From assembly GCF_028389875.1 (NCBI RefSeq), contig NC_084669.1, forward strand, positions 33,208,731 to 33,272,730: a stretch of 64,000 nt of DNA, read 5' to 3'. The DNA comes from Rhea pennata. Its lineage: Eukaryota; Chordata; Aves; Rheiformes; Rheidae. Positions within the stretch are counted from its first letter, which is position 1; each line of letters starts with the position of its first letter. Below the pieces are notes generated by a model. That model saw only the letters and a list, made by a program, of their open reading frames with translations, did no database searches and was not told the DNA's origin. The position numbers and the translations under genes were made by a program. Positions 15,049 through 26,439 of the stretch are shown here, piece by piece.

Positions 15049-15953
15049 TTGTAGGTTGCTACCGGGGAACAGGAGAGAACAGCTACTACCTCCTCTAAAA
15101 CTAAACTGGATGGTTTTGTTCAAGACGCTAATAAGATCTCGCAAGATTTTAAAAGTACACAATCATTACATGAAAAACAGAGGTAGAGACTGACACAAGC
15201 AGTGCAAGGCTCCTCAGAATTTTACCATAATAATTATCAATGTTTTAATAAAGCAATTTTCTTTGCTGTTCTCATCATCTTACCCACTTTTGTCATCACA
15301 TATAACGCTTCTCTACACACAGTCATAGACCCTGCCAATGACAGCAAAAAATATACAGTGCAAGCAACTATCATTTTCCATGTATTTCAGGTGGATGTTT
15401 ATATAATTTAACTGTTCAGACTAAAAGCTATCAGCACCAATACCAGGCAGTACCTTCAAGTTATCAAAGGACTAGTGAAGTTCTAACGTTTCTGAAGTAC
15501 TAATTTCTCCACTGAAGAGAGAACAGGGTTTGCAGTCTCTTCATTATTTTGACATTCTCAGCACTACTGAAGATAGAAATTATTTGCCTGGGAAAGAAGA
15601 ATGTGACATCATTTAATTTACAATTTTTGCCTATTTTTCCCATTTTTGGGGGAAAGAAAGAAAGAAAGAAAAGGAATGGAAACCCAAACTAATGTTATCA
15701 CATTAAGAAAAAAAAGAAGAAAGAATTGAAACTATCTTGAAATATTTCTTTTGAAAAACTCCAACTTCGACATTCTGATTTTTCTTCTTGAACATTTGAG
15801 CATAATAAATACTTAGCATTAGATACTTTAGAATTTGAGCATAAAACTCAGAAGCATTTGTTAGTACCCTCATGGCCCCAGGTTCTATGCCACTCAGCTT
15901 CTTCCATAGAAGCAAGGAATTAGTTAAGCACCATGAGCTGTTTTTTTTTTTTA

Positions 15954-15962
15954 ATATATATA

Positions 15963-16022
<60 letters not shown>
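15954..16022. repeat. Compound (TA)n(TG)n(TA)n(CA)n microsatellite
   Basis: TA units, a short TG block, a longer TA block and about twelve CA units follow one another without a break. Because TG/CA units sit on either side of TA units, the tract is self-complementary and could form a hairpin. Likely length-variable between individuals. Confidence 0.95.
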
Positions 16023-17353
16023 GAACTCCCTTAAAGAGATGAAGGAATTTTGCCTGATTAAAGATTGCAAAACCAAACTTTTTCTCAGAATTAAAGCAAC
16101 ATACCAGGCCTTATTTTGTCATCCACGTATCAAAAAACTGCAAGTGCCATTGTCAACAGATTAACATGAAATCTAATATATGGAGCAATATTCTCACTGT
16201 AGACACCACACTGGCAAAAACAACCTTTGAGAATTCAACAAATAGATTATTACATTACCAATTTTCACTGTCTAAAGAGCCCAGAATATACAATTTCCAA
16301 GATAAATTTTGAGAAAATGTCAGAAGAGAAGGCAAAAAACCTGGAGTAGAAAGAAAAGCAAGGTTAAACTGATAAAAACGCATGATAGACCAGAATGGAC
16401 AGCACTGACAGAAAACTACCTATGCCAAGCATTTATCTGAAATTGAAACTCAGGTAGTCTGACCTGCAGACCAAAGACAAATGGTAGTTTTCAAACTAAA
16501 AAGAAATCCTCCTCAGTGTTTCCAATGACAGAAAACATTTAAAGTTTATTATTGTTTTCCACAGCAACAATATGTCTTTAACTGAGGTCACAGATTTGGA
16601 AGGTTTGATACAAGTTTTCAATTTTAAGAGCAAAATATATTATGTGAGAATACCACAGCTTTCATATTTAAATAGAGTTGATGTTTTCCCTGCCATACAC
16701 AAGAATAAGACTACTGTCCCCTCTCTTTTCCAAGAATGCCTTTTAAATTACATTGCAGACAAGTATTAAAAAAAAAACTTTCACTTCTAAAATTTAAAAC
16801 CTCCTGCAAGCTTTAGTCAATCTGCAAGCTTACTAAGTACTATAAATTTCCCAAATATAAACACTACAGGACAAAAACAGCACTGTCAGTGACCTACAGG
16901 CATAGTTAACTTCCTCTAAGAAGTTGAATTTTAACAGTATTCATAATGTTGACACTCAGAACTGCAACAATAGAAGAACTAGAAGTAAAGAAGTAAACCA
17001 TACTCTACTCTTGCTATTGCTGTTAAAAATATATACTTCTGAACAAAGTTTTAGAATACTTTAAAAAAATAAGGAATAGTCATCCTAATTATTACCAGCT
17101 AAGCAGTCCAGTAATACAAGAATATTTTTAATAGCAAGTTGTTTTCTCTCTGCAGAGTTTAGAAGTTATCTTAGAACAAAACTGGGAATAGAGTTTAGAA
17201 AAAAGGAAAATACTTATCCACAAGTAAGTATGTATGTGAATTTGCTGATTACAGTACGGCATTAAAAGATAATATACTTGATTACCTTAATAAAAGCTTA
17301 TGAACAATAAACTAAAATTTAGAGAGGATGGGCAAGGTGGTAATTCTTCCATT

Positions 17354-17377
17354 AAAAAAAAAAAAAAAAAAAAAAAA
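17354..17377. repeat. Poly-A tract, 24 bases
   Basis: An uninterrupted A run in AT-rich non-coding sequence. Confidence 0.9.
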
Positions 17378-19263
17378 CCTTCTCTGGTGAGCATGTACCA
17401 GCACAATATCACTCTGCAACAGAAATCAGGAGATGAACACTAGCAAAATCCCATAGAAAATATTTAGGCAGAGTGAGATTCACAATAGCAGAGAAGATTC
17501 TCCTAGCAGCTCATTAAAAATACCAATGCTATTTCAAAGCCCATCCTCATTTCTAATGCTGGCCATTAAAAAATTCTTCAGATTGATACAGCTTTCATAC
17601 TCAGGGAAAGGGAGGAGATCAACAGATAAGGGCCTGACCCAAAACTCTTCTGAAACCAGTGGAAAATCTTGGGTGCAGAAGGATGTGAGGTTGCAGAACT
17701 AGACCCCACACAAGGACAAAGCAGAGACTCCCAAATTCTTCTAGGGCTACTCCAAGGCCAAGATGGAACGTACTCCACTTAGAGACAAAATTGTCATCTT
17801 CTTTAAAAGCCTCAGTGCTCCAACCCTTTAAACATAGCCTAGATCATGAACCTTTCAGAATAAGTTTGGAAGCTGCCTGCTTTGAGAAAATCTGACAAGT
17901 CACATTTAACCTATATATCCACAAGCCAGATAAAAAGAAATGAAGTAAAATATATCTTGCATAGTGACAATGCAGTAAGTTCTGTCTTCACTTTCTAGGA
18001 GTTCTCATTCAGCAAATGTAGGACTCAAAACACAGAAGTCACAGGCAAGGGGAATAGCAGCCTGCTGAGATGGAACTTAGACTTGGAGCACTTCAAAAGC
18101 AAAGTCTAGTCCACTGCTCCTCTCAGGGCTGTTATTTTACAGTTCATTTTTAAGCCTGAATGCTCACAAAATTTAGAGGGAGAAACACGAAAGACTAATA
18201 ATCTACGATAAAAAAAAAGAAAAAAAAAGAAAAACACACAGAGAAGATGGGATGCTAAGTGCATCAACTGATAGCAAAAACACAGTTAAAAGCAAGATGG
18301 TTTAATGGTTAAAAAAGACACCTTTATTAAAAAAGAAAAAAGGAAAAGAGTAAAATAAAGTAAAAATGGGAGTGGGGAGGGAAACAGAGGCTAAAGCTTA
18401 TTCACCCTTAATTAACTATAGTTTAAATCTTACAGTTTTCAGTTTTAGTTTCAAAAGTTCTGAGCACATAGCCTTTAAAAAAAAATCGCATTTATCCTGC
18501 TTTCTCAATCGGTTAAAAACGACTTTTCCAGGAGAAAAAAAAAAAGTGTTATTTAGCTTATCAGACATTATGAAACACACAGAAACGTGTTTTCTTTCTA
18601 CTCTAAGGACACTAGTCTTCGCAGTTGAGACTGCTTACACCGTCCGCGCTCAGCTGGAAGAGCGGCAGAGCCGTCTGCTTCATCGAGGCACAAGGCAGCA
18701 TTTCTTAGAGCAGTGCACACAAATGGGCACGGTCACGACACAAGCTGCACCCAACGCTGACGGGGAGGGACTCTGGAGAATCTCCCCGGCATCGCGTGCG
18801 TGTTTAAGCGGAGCCTTCCACAGCACTTCACCTTCCCAGCCGCGGAAGCGGTCCGCATTTTAACCCTCTTGCTACTGACACCCTCCCGTGTCACCCTCGT
18901 ACCGGTATTCATACACGTACCCTTATTCACGCTATACACTCGGGAGAGCCCGGCGTGAGCCAGCGGCAACCTGCCTGCGCGGTCACTCCGGGGACGGGTC
19001 CCGCGGCTGGATCCGCGGCCAGCTGCCAGGCGAGGACGAAAGCGTTTCGGGCAGCGGCATCTCCACCCCGCGGCCACGCTGCCGTTTCGCGGCTTGCGCG
19101 CCGAACGCGGCCCAGAGAACCACGCACGACACGACACGACACGCTCCCGCTGCCTTCGCACCTGAAGGGTGCGGGCGGCGGGCGCTCGCGCAGGCGGCGA
19201 CCGTTAACGGCCGCGGCGGCGCGAGCCGGGCTGCGCGCGCGGCGGGTCGGTTGGGTTGAGGGC

Positions 19264-19280
19264 GGGGGGGGGGGGGGGGG
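19264..19280. repeat. Homopolymer G17
   Basis: A run of 17 G on the plus strand, C on the transcribed-sense minus strand. It sits about 36 bases inside the intron downstream of the putative first exon. Such runs are often misassembled or variable in length. Confidence 0.9.
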
Positions 19281-19316
19281 CACCGCTAACGGCCGGGCGG
19301 CCGCGCGCGCGCTCAC

Positions 19317-19388
19317 CTGCTCCGCGCCGCGCCGTCCCGCGGGGGCGGCCGGGCACCCCGAGGAGGAGGAGGAGGAGGCGGAGGCCAT
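19317..19388 (-). CDS. ANK3: Putative first coding exon of a minus-strand gene, ANK3 candidate by synteny
   Basis: On the minus strand an ATG at 19,388 has a strong start context (CAACATGG, with A at -3 and G at +4). It opens a frame of exactly 24 codons that ends at a consensus donor, CAG|GTGAGC. The peptide begins MASAS, continues with a polyserine run encoded by a TCC repeat, and ends GRRGAEQ. It has no domain and looks like a variable, low-complexity N-terminus. The exon is in phase 0. CDK1 and RHOBTB1 to the right are arranged as in human 10q21, where the next gene left of CDK1 is ANK3 on the minus strand. ANK3 has several alternative first exons with unrelated short N-termini, one of which I recall as beginning with a Ser/Ala-rich stretch. 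No ankyrin repeat is visible in the window, so the name rests on synteny. It could be another gene, or a first exon of a non-coding transcript. Confidence 0.45.
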
Positions 19389-19819
19389 GTTGCGGCGCGT
19401 CCGGGCGCTGCTCCCACCTCGGCGAGCGCGGGGCAGCGCCGCGGCGCGCTCAGCCCGCGGCGGGGCGGGCCGGGGCGGGCCTGCCCCTCAGGTGGGGCCG
19501 GGCCGCGCCGCCGGTGCCGCTCCTCCCGCGGCAGGGGGCGGGCGGGCGGGCCGCCGCTGCCGCCCCGGCCGGCCGTCCCCTCCCGCTGGCGGGCAGCGAG
19601 GTGGCCCCGGCGGCGGCGTTGCCTTGGGCTCCCCCCTGCCCGGAACCAGGTGCTTTATTACGGAGCTAAAAGCCCCGTTTTCCTCCCTAAAATGGCAGGC
19701 GGGCGCGGGGCGGCACCCGGGGCACCTGCGGCGCCGCGCCGGAGCTCCGGCCGCCAGGCAGGGCCTGCTCGCGGGGTGCCGCTTCAGGGAGGGAGCCCGC
19801 GCCGGGTGTCCTGTCCTCC

Positions 19820-22800
19820 TTCCTTGCTTTTTTAAAAACTTAAATGGCCTAACTTGGTGCCAAAATACCCCTTTCCACAGTTAAACGCTAGCAGTTGTTT
19901 TTCCACAATGAGTAGTACGGTGCTAACACACTTACTTTAACACAAACTCCAAATGCCTGCGCTTGATCCCGTGTGAAGCCATCTGGAGGGTTTTGGTTTG
20001 GGGGTATTTTTTTGTTTTGCTTGTTTGTTTTTTTTTTTCCCTTTCCAAACAAGGCTGAAGACTGAAAAGCGTAAAGCACCCAAATGAGCCGTGTTGATTA
20101 AAACAGCTCTGTTTGTAGTTTGTTGGTGGTGTTTATGCTTTGTAAATGCCTAGTAAAGTATTCTAAATTGGTCTTATTAAAGTTTTATTGTATCGCAGTT
20201 TTTAAAGTTGTGAAAAGTATTATGCGAGTTATTAATGTTATTTTAGTTTGAATTTAAACATCTATATCCCATCTTCTACATATTTTTTCCTTTCAAAAGC
20301 CTTGTTCTGAGGCTTTCTAAACACCAATTTATTAGAACTTAATACAAAAATTAGCAGAGGTTAAACAAAATATATTTTATTAAGCCCTAACTTACCTGTT
20401 ACACAATTAACATTGTGGCTAACAGCTTAATCCTCTGACTTTCTGCTATCACTGGCCTTGTGAACGCAATGTACGAAGTGAATACCCAAATACGTAAGCT
20501 GACTATAGGTGTTCACGTCTTTAAGGTACTGTCTAACTAATTGCTTGTCACTCTTTCTGTGAAGTGCGTGCATTTGTTCTTTGTGTATAGAGCCAAAATA
20601 AAAGTGTTTAACCAGACACTTGGGGTGTGTCTGATGCGGAGAAGTTTATCCTTGACCACTGACTGGCATGGTTGGACTGGTATGGAGTGCAAGTGTGCTA
20701 GTTCATCAGACTAAGTTTACATCCCAGCCTGGGACAACTGTTGAGGTCTCAAGATTGTTATTTAATTTCCATCTGTCTCACAAAAACACTGTGAGCAGTA
20801 CTTCTCTTTCTTGAGAATAAGGATCAATTTTCCCCAGAATGTCTTTTTCCCTCTTATTTTGGATGTGACTCATTTCCTCAGCCCACTCAGGGAACTGGGA
20901 GGCAGGGGAGGAAAGGAAATGGGGAGAAAAGATCACAATATCCACATTGGCTGAAAGAAAAATTCATGTTTATGGACGCTGTTCATGTTTACTGATGAGA
21001 GAGGTACTATCATTGGCAGTAGCAATTTGCAGCTCTGAGGTGGAGCCATACACTATTTTTATAGTGCCTTGCATACCACTAGTCATCACTGTGTACCACC
21101 TCTCACCACTCTTTGGAAATAAAAATTGTAAAGATTAAAATAGAATTTTCAATTTGTAAAAGAAAATAGTAATTTAAGGAAAAGGTCGTTTTTACTGTTA
21201 GGGAGAAGTAATACTGCTACTTACACAGTTGATTAGGAGGACAATTTTTTAACCAATTCAAGTGTGACGTGTACATCTAAATCTGATGCATTTCCACAGA
21301 ACTGCATACCTCACTTGTCTCAACTGCATTCTTATCTGCAGGAGTACACCTTCATTCTTGGCAGCTGGAATGATACCTTGAGGGAAGAAAAAGAACTTCC
21401 TTTACTTCAAGAAAGATTTCGAGACAGACTTTGCTGAATGAGGTTTGGAATTTAAATGTGCTATAGCAGGGCATTTGATCTGACATAGCATAGTAACAGG
21501 TGGTTGTCATAAGATGAAAAGGGATAAATGGATAAGGAGTGCAGAGAAAAACTAAGCTTGCAGTAAATAATATGGAAAAAGTTATTTGTTGAAATGAATT
21601 AACTATATTAGCAAAAAACTTTAAGCTAGTGTAACCATCTCTACATGAGGCAGATTTGCTGATAGAGTTACATAGCTATAGCTATATTAGCAGTGCCTTA
21701 AATTTGGACAAGACCAAAGGGAATGGGATTTGAGATCTTCTCACTCAGCTGGAGGACCCTGTTAATAAGCTTCCCTCAATTTTGCCTCACAGAAACAATC
21801 TCACTGAAGTCACGGGGAACTGCTTGCATGAATCAGGGCTGAGAACTGAGTTCCAAGTATGCAACTTTAAATACAACCTCTCCTACTTCTAAACAGCAAT
21901 TAAAAAGCACTTTATTGGGTTTTGCCATTTTTATTCTTTGCATGTAAGACATCTGAAACACACAAAGTAAAATTAGGAAGCAGCTACCTTTTCCTTAGGC
22001 TATATTTTACAGGCATCAGGGGTGAAAGTTTTGCCCAACTGAAGTTAATGGGAGTTTTGCCAATGACTGGTGAAGCCTGGATATTTGCCAAGATGTTCTA
22101 GAGAAACAAAAGGCTTTTTTCTTCTGGCTTGGTATATATGCCCTGTTCACCTTTCTCTTTTAATTATATTTATTAAAAAACTTTCCAGGTTGGATGTTTG
22201 TAGATACTTTATTAGAGGTTTGTATCCAGCCAAGAATATATTGCACACTATAAAGGAACAGCCTCAGCGACAGTGAAGCATTCCCTGCTGTGGAATAACA
22301 GTTTGGCAAAGCCAGAATTGAGAAAATGTTTTAACATTTGAGTTGGGGACTGCACATGTTTTAGCTCCGGGAGGCCAACCTCAATGCCAGGGACGCTTTG
22401 CATTCCTCTGTTGACTCCCACAAACTCCCTGCACTCTCATCACTGGTGATATCCCCACAGCAGAGGTTAATTCCTGGTTCTGTAAAAGTTCATGGCAAAA
22501 CTTCCACTGATTTCAAATTCAGTCAAGGTTCCACCAGGAAGATACAAGCATATGAAGAAAGAGCAAATTAAGATTTCCTTCTGTGTACAATTCAATTATT
22601 TGAAATTAAGACATTGTCTGCGATATTTTCATTGATGTTATGACACCACTTTGAGGATAGGGGATAAAGTGGTTTAGTGCATGCTATTCACTGTTCTATG
22701 AGAATAATACTTAAAAATCATTTGAGCTTAGATTCAAGCACTTTAGATGCATTTTGAATGCTTATATTAATGCTTTAAGGACATGGTGACAACTTAGTTC

Positions 22801-22970
22801 TTTTCTCTTAGCAGCTTCCATCCTTTTTGCCTTGTTTTCAAACACTTCTTGGGAGTTTTGTCTCCCTTCTGGCATCCTGTCAAAATGCTAATATAGGAGC
22901 ATGAGCAACTCCCTATGTTGCTTCATAGTGGGAACTGTGCTGCGTAACAAGGGGCATTTAACAGGTTAAA
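19820..22970. other. Intergenic, no gene seen
   Basis: AT-rich sequence between the CpG island and the CR1 fragment. No long open frame, RNA gene or promoter was recognised. Around 21,790-22,080 there are phrases such as GAAGTTAATGGGAGTTTTGCC, which resemble an old interspersed repeat common in reptile and bird DNA. Confidence 0.6.
22020..22080. repeat. Possible ancient amniote interspersed repeat fragment
   Basis: The phrase centred on AATGGGAGTTTTGCC resembles a widespread old amniote repeat with a core like TTGACTTCAATGGGAGTTTTGCC. A second related phrase in inverted sense (CATGGCAAAACTTCCACTGA) lies near 22,490. Boundaries are unclear and family assignment is from memory. Confidence 0.3.
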
Positions 22971-22972
22971 TC

Positions 22973-23290
22973 ATAGAATCGGTAGGGTTGGAAGGGACCT
23001 CTGGAGATCATCTAGCCCAACCCCCCTGCTCAAGTAGGGTCACCTAGAGCATGGTAGATAGGGTTGCATCCAGGCGAGCTTTGAATACCTCCAGAGAAGG
23101 AGACTCCACAACCTCTCCGGGCAACCTGTCCCAGTGCTCCGTCACTCTCACAGTGAAGAAATTCCCCTGCACGTTCAGGCGGAACTGCCTGTGGTTCATT
23201 TTCTGCCCATTGCCTCTTGTCCTGTCACACGGGACAACGGAAAAGAGTTTGTCCCCGTCCCCCTGACACCCTCCCTTCAGGTACCTGAGC
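22973..23290 (-). mobile_element. Truncated CR1 retrotransposon fragment (avian type), inserted antisense
   Basis: The plus strand reads as the reverse complement of a CR1 3' end. It opens with ATCATAGAATC and then the characteristic GGTTGGAAGGGACCTCTGGAGATCATCTAG block (quoted here only to identify positions 22,973-23,014). This is followed by CCAACCCCCCTGCTCAAG, TCCAGAGAAGGAGACTCCAC, CCTGTCCCAGTGCTC and CAGTGAAGAAATT. CR1 is the dominant non-LTR element in birds, and copies are usually 5'-truncated pieces of a few hundred bases like this one. No intact reverse transcriptase is present. The element lies between genes, upstream of CDK1, and should be inert. Confidence 0.92.
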
Positions 23291-23299
23291 TAAGCATTA

Positions 23300-24870
23300 A
23301 AAAGTTATCAGCCCGTTAATATTATCTTGCTTTCCTAAATATTACCAAGTCCCTCCTATTGCATTTTTCATTATGTTATACTAACAAAATACCCATTTAT
23401 TTTTAATAAATATTAAAAGGAGTCAATGTTTGTATTTAGCTGAGTACAGTAAAAACAATCTATTTTAGATACACTAATTAGTATTCACAAATGAGTCAAC
23501 CTTTTTTAATCACATCATTATCTAAATAACAGAATACACATTCTCTCTTCTTTACAGTGATGTTTTTGCTGAGGCGAATGTACTTAATATACAAAAGACA
23601 AGACTATATTGACTCTTGCAGCTGCCCTCAGAATAGGAGTTGTTCGGAGTATTACACTGGATTCTTAGCCGTGAATGCAACTGTAATACTATAATCCAAG
23701 ATTGTAGGTCTGACCCTATATTCCTTGCACAAATAACATTTCAGTTCAAGCCAGTAGAAATCTTAGATGCAGCAGTTTTAATATACATGGCCTTTTCTTA
23801 TTTATGTAAATAAAATGGTAATAAGTGTTATATTGTCAAGGTAGAACTAGATTTTTATGCTGTTTGAGATTTTGGTTGTTTTCCATATGAATTCATGTTT
23901 TGCTTTAAATAGGAGAAACAGTCCTTGGGATCCTTAGAATCCTGCAGGACAATCCTTAGAAATTCCAAAATCTGTATTTCTCTGGCCTTTAATGACTAAG
24001 TTGTCAGCAAGCTTAATGCTACTTTTCCTTCACATACAAAGATAAATCTCTCCATGCACAAAAGTAAATGTAAATATAGATGTATGAGTTGTATGCATTT
24101 GTCTCAAGCACTATTATTGGCCACTGATTGTCTAAAGTAATAATAAGGTAAGCACCAGTCAAAAAGGAGCCACGATATGTATTCTAAGGTGTTCAAAAAG
24201 TGATGATAAGCAGACATCAGAGAGAGAAAAAAACATGAAGTATGCAGAACTATCAAACTGATAGTTGGCAAAATAATTTTACAACAGGTCTACACTTTAG
24301 TGTACTTTGTCTTCTAAGTAAGTTAGCTGGGACTTACTTTCATACAGATACGGAGAGACAGAGAGCACGGAGAGTGCGGTTATTACGCACGTAGCACCTG
24401 TAACAACATTAGCAAAGTTATGCAGTGCACAGTGTTGTTAAGCGACAAGGACAAGCTGAAATTAGTGTAAGCTGCCTTAAATCCACACCGACTGTCACGG
24501 CCACTATGTACTCTTAACATATGTCTGAGGCGAAGCAACCTCCCATTCTTCAAGGGAACCACCTCACACGTAGGCATTGTCTGTGCACACTGCTAAAAGG
24601 TGCTGGTACAGAGCTGCTAGTTCACTGAACAGGGAGACCGTGGCAAAATTATTCCCCTGAGCTGATTAGCTGGTGGTTAAGCCAGCACAGTCTGTGCACT
24701 GAGGCAGGATCACAAGAGCAGATAAGCAGGCAGGGGCAGTTACGCTGGGTAATAGCTATCGGGTCGGTGTTAAAGCCATTCAGATCCTTGTCTTTTCCAA
24801 GGAGTGCTGAGCAATGGCACAGAAAATCCTCCACTTCTTGCCTCGTGGAGAAAGAGGCATGGGGCCCTAG
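23300..24870. other. Intergenic, no gene seen
   Basis: AT-rich to mixed sequence without recognised coding exons, RNA genes or mobile elements. Confidence 0.6.
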
Positions 24871-25190
24871 CTGGTGGCTTGGCCTCCCGTGAGGAGGAGC
24901 TGGAGGGCAGCTGCCGGGCAGCCGGGACGCTGCTGCGCTGCACCACGCGGCACCAAAATCACTAGGGACGGTCAGAAGGCAGCCAGGACCCCGCTCCCCA
25001 GGAGCACCGCGGCAGGGAGCAGGCTGCCGTCCTCGCTCGGGGCTCCGCGGCGCATGGCGAGGGCTCCGGGATGCGTGCCGCCTCCAGGGCCCTCCTCCTG
25101 GGAGCGGGGGCTAGAGCCCCTGGGATGCGCTCAGCGTGCTCGCCGCGTCCACCCGCCCCTGCCGGTCCCGCCTCACCTGACGCTGGCTTG
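24870..25190. promoter_or_regulatory. CpG-bearing GC-rich segment upstream of CDK1
   Basis: About 320 bases are clearly GC-rich and contain many CpG dinucleotides (for example CCGCGGC, GCTCGGGGC, CGCGTCC), with AT-rich sequence on both sides. It lies about 1.3 kb upstream of the CDK1 island. It could be a distal regulatory element or a minor promoter. The open frame across it has no recognisable domain and is expected by chance in CpG-rich DNA. Confidence 0.4.
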
Positions 25191-26346
25191 TGGACCTCTT
25201 GCCTTTTATATGAAACAAATGGGTACGATGCTCTTTTATAAGATAATCATTCTATATTTAGCATCTATCCAGAATATGTACAGAGAGTAATGTTCTCAAA
25301 GAGTTTGAAAACTCGGGGAACATTCAGTGAGGGAGTGAACTCGATGGAGAAAAATTTGCGACTTTGTTTTTAAATTAAAACTGGTTTAAAACAGGGAAAA
25401 AGAAAATGCCACTTTTAACAAATTCCAGCTGTCTGAAAAGTGAGATGACTTTTCCATTGAAAATGTCTGTTTTTTCATCCAAGAACTTTGAAGTGTAAAA
25501 TGCCTCATCAAGCATAGGATCTGTTTTCTCTGTACTGTATAGTTTAAAGACATCCTGTAAGCGTATTCAATACTTGCAGACACAGTGTATGTTGTATATA
25601 ATCTGCATATAACTTATTTTATGTTAATTCATAGTGCTAAATAGTAATCGCAGTGCTAAAAATTAACAAAGTTAACTAAGGTTACGGTGCGGCTGAGGTT
25701 TCCCAGACACGTTTTCTTTTTATCTGATGAGAAAGGCAGACTTTGGCCCCCTCGCTAAGATTTCCTGACAACTGGCGCTCCGGGTGAGCGGGTGACAGTA
25801 GCTCTGACGGTGCTGCTGGGTGCATAGGAAACCCCCTCCAGGCTGTCCGCGCTGTCCCTGCGCACAGCCAGGCCCAGGGGATAGGCCCCAACCCTTCTCT
25901 CAGATCCCTGCTGACACAGGGCCGAGGTGGTTTTCCCAGGGGACCGCACAGAAGAGCCTCAGTCCGTGTCACTTACGTGCACTTAAGTTACCCAGTGGCC
26001 TCTCACTAACGCGTGTCCTTTAAAAACTGCTTCAAGTGTCCCAGCAGCGCTTTGCAGATCAGCACCCTTGAGGCCAGAATAACGAAATTTATGCGGGAGC
26101 TGCAGTTGTTTGGGGGGCAATCTCAGCGGAAAAAAAAAAAAAAAAAAAAAAGCTTTGCCCTGTCAAGGCCGTGCCCAGGGGAGGGTGCTGAGGAGAAACC
26201 AGCCGCGCGCGCCACCGCCGCGGCCTCCCGGCTGCCGCGAACCAAGCGCGCGCCCTCAGCTTGCCGCGCCCGGCCGCGCCGGCTCCCGGCGGCGGCGGAG
26301 GCCGCCTTTCAGCGCCGCTTTGGCGCCGCGCGAGCGCCGCGCGCTG

Positions 26347-26384
26347 ATTGGCCGCTTTGAATCTCCCCGGCGCGGCGCCATTGG
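26347..26384 (-). promoter_or_regulatory. Pair of inverted CCAAT boxes (NF-Y sites), 33 bp apart
   Basis: ATTGG pentamers occur at 26,347 (context CTGATTGGCC) and 26,380 (context CCATTGGCGG). The 33-bp spacing is the spacing typical of cooperating NF-Y sites in G2/M promoters. Confidence 0.8.
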
Positions 26385-26403
26385 CGGGGCGCGGCGGCGG
26401 CCC

Positions 26404-26420
26404 GGCGCGCTCAGTTCGAA
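26404..26420 (+). promoter_or_regulatory. CDE/CHR-like tandem element
   Basis: GGCGCGC, a four-base spacer TCAG and TTCGAA. Human CDK1 has the same layout as I recall it, a GCGCGG-type CDE, a four-base spacer TGAG and TTTGAA. The element lies 30 bases downstream of the second CCAAT box, again the expected spacing. The hexamer differs from the consensus at its third base. Confidence 0.65.
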
Positions 26421-26439
26421 TGCGCCCCGCCCGGCCCTG

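Larger units (their letters stand above)
1..18640. other. Non-coding AT-rich stretch, probable intron of a minus-strand gene
   Basis: No exon of a known protein family could be recognised on either strand. Open frames are short, lack family motifs and are not flanked by convincing splice sites. The stretch is AT-rich, with several long A runs on the plus strand and TA/CA microsatellites listed separately. A minus-strand CpG-island promoter and first coding exon lie just to the right, so the simplest reading is the first intron of that gene. If the gene is ANK3, a very long first intron would be normal. That assignment is inference from position. Confidence 0.5.
18640..19810 (-). promoter_or_regulatory. 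CpG-island promoter of the minus-strand gene
   Basis: GC content and CpG frequency rise abruptly from the AT-rich flanks, with dense GCGC, CGCCG and CCCGCC motifs across more than 1 kb. The island covers the first coding exon at 19,317-19,388 on the minus strand and extends upstream of it, as expected for a housekeeping-type promoter without a TATA box. The transcription start is probably between about 19,400 and 19,650 on the minus strand, but it cannot be fixed from sequence. A run of 17 G at 19,264-19,280 lies just inside the downstream intron. Confidence 0.75.

Noticed and set aside
18366..18863. 165-codon open frame at the edge of the left island
   Set aside because: Half AT-rich and half GC-rich with no coherent protein character. 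It lies in the shore of the island and has no splice partners.
18955..19884. 309-codon open frame on the plus strand across the left CpG island
   Set aside because: It is made of Ala, Arg, Gly and Pro from GC-rich DNA where stops are rare, has no domain, and overlaps the better-supported minus-strand first exon.
24874..25290. 138-codon open frame over the CpG-rich patch
   Set aside because: Composition is driven by the GC-rich DNA and the reading runs on into AT-rich sequence without any domain. The patch itself is kept as a possible regulatory element.
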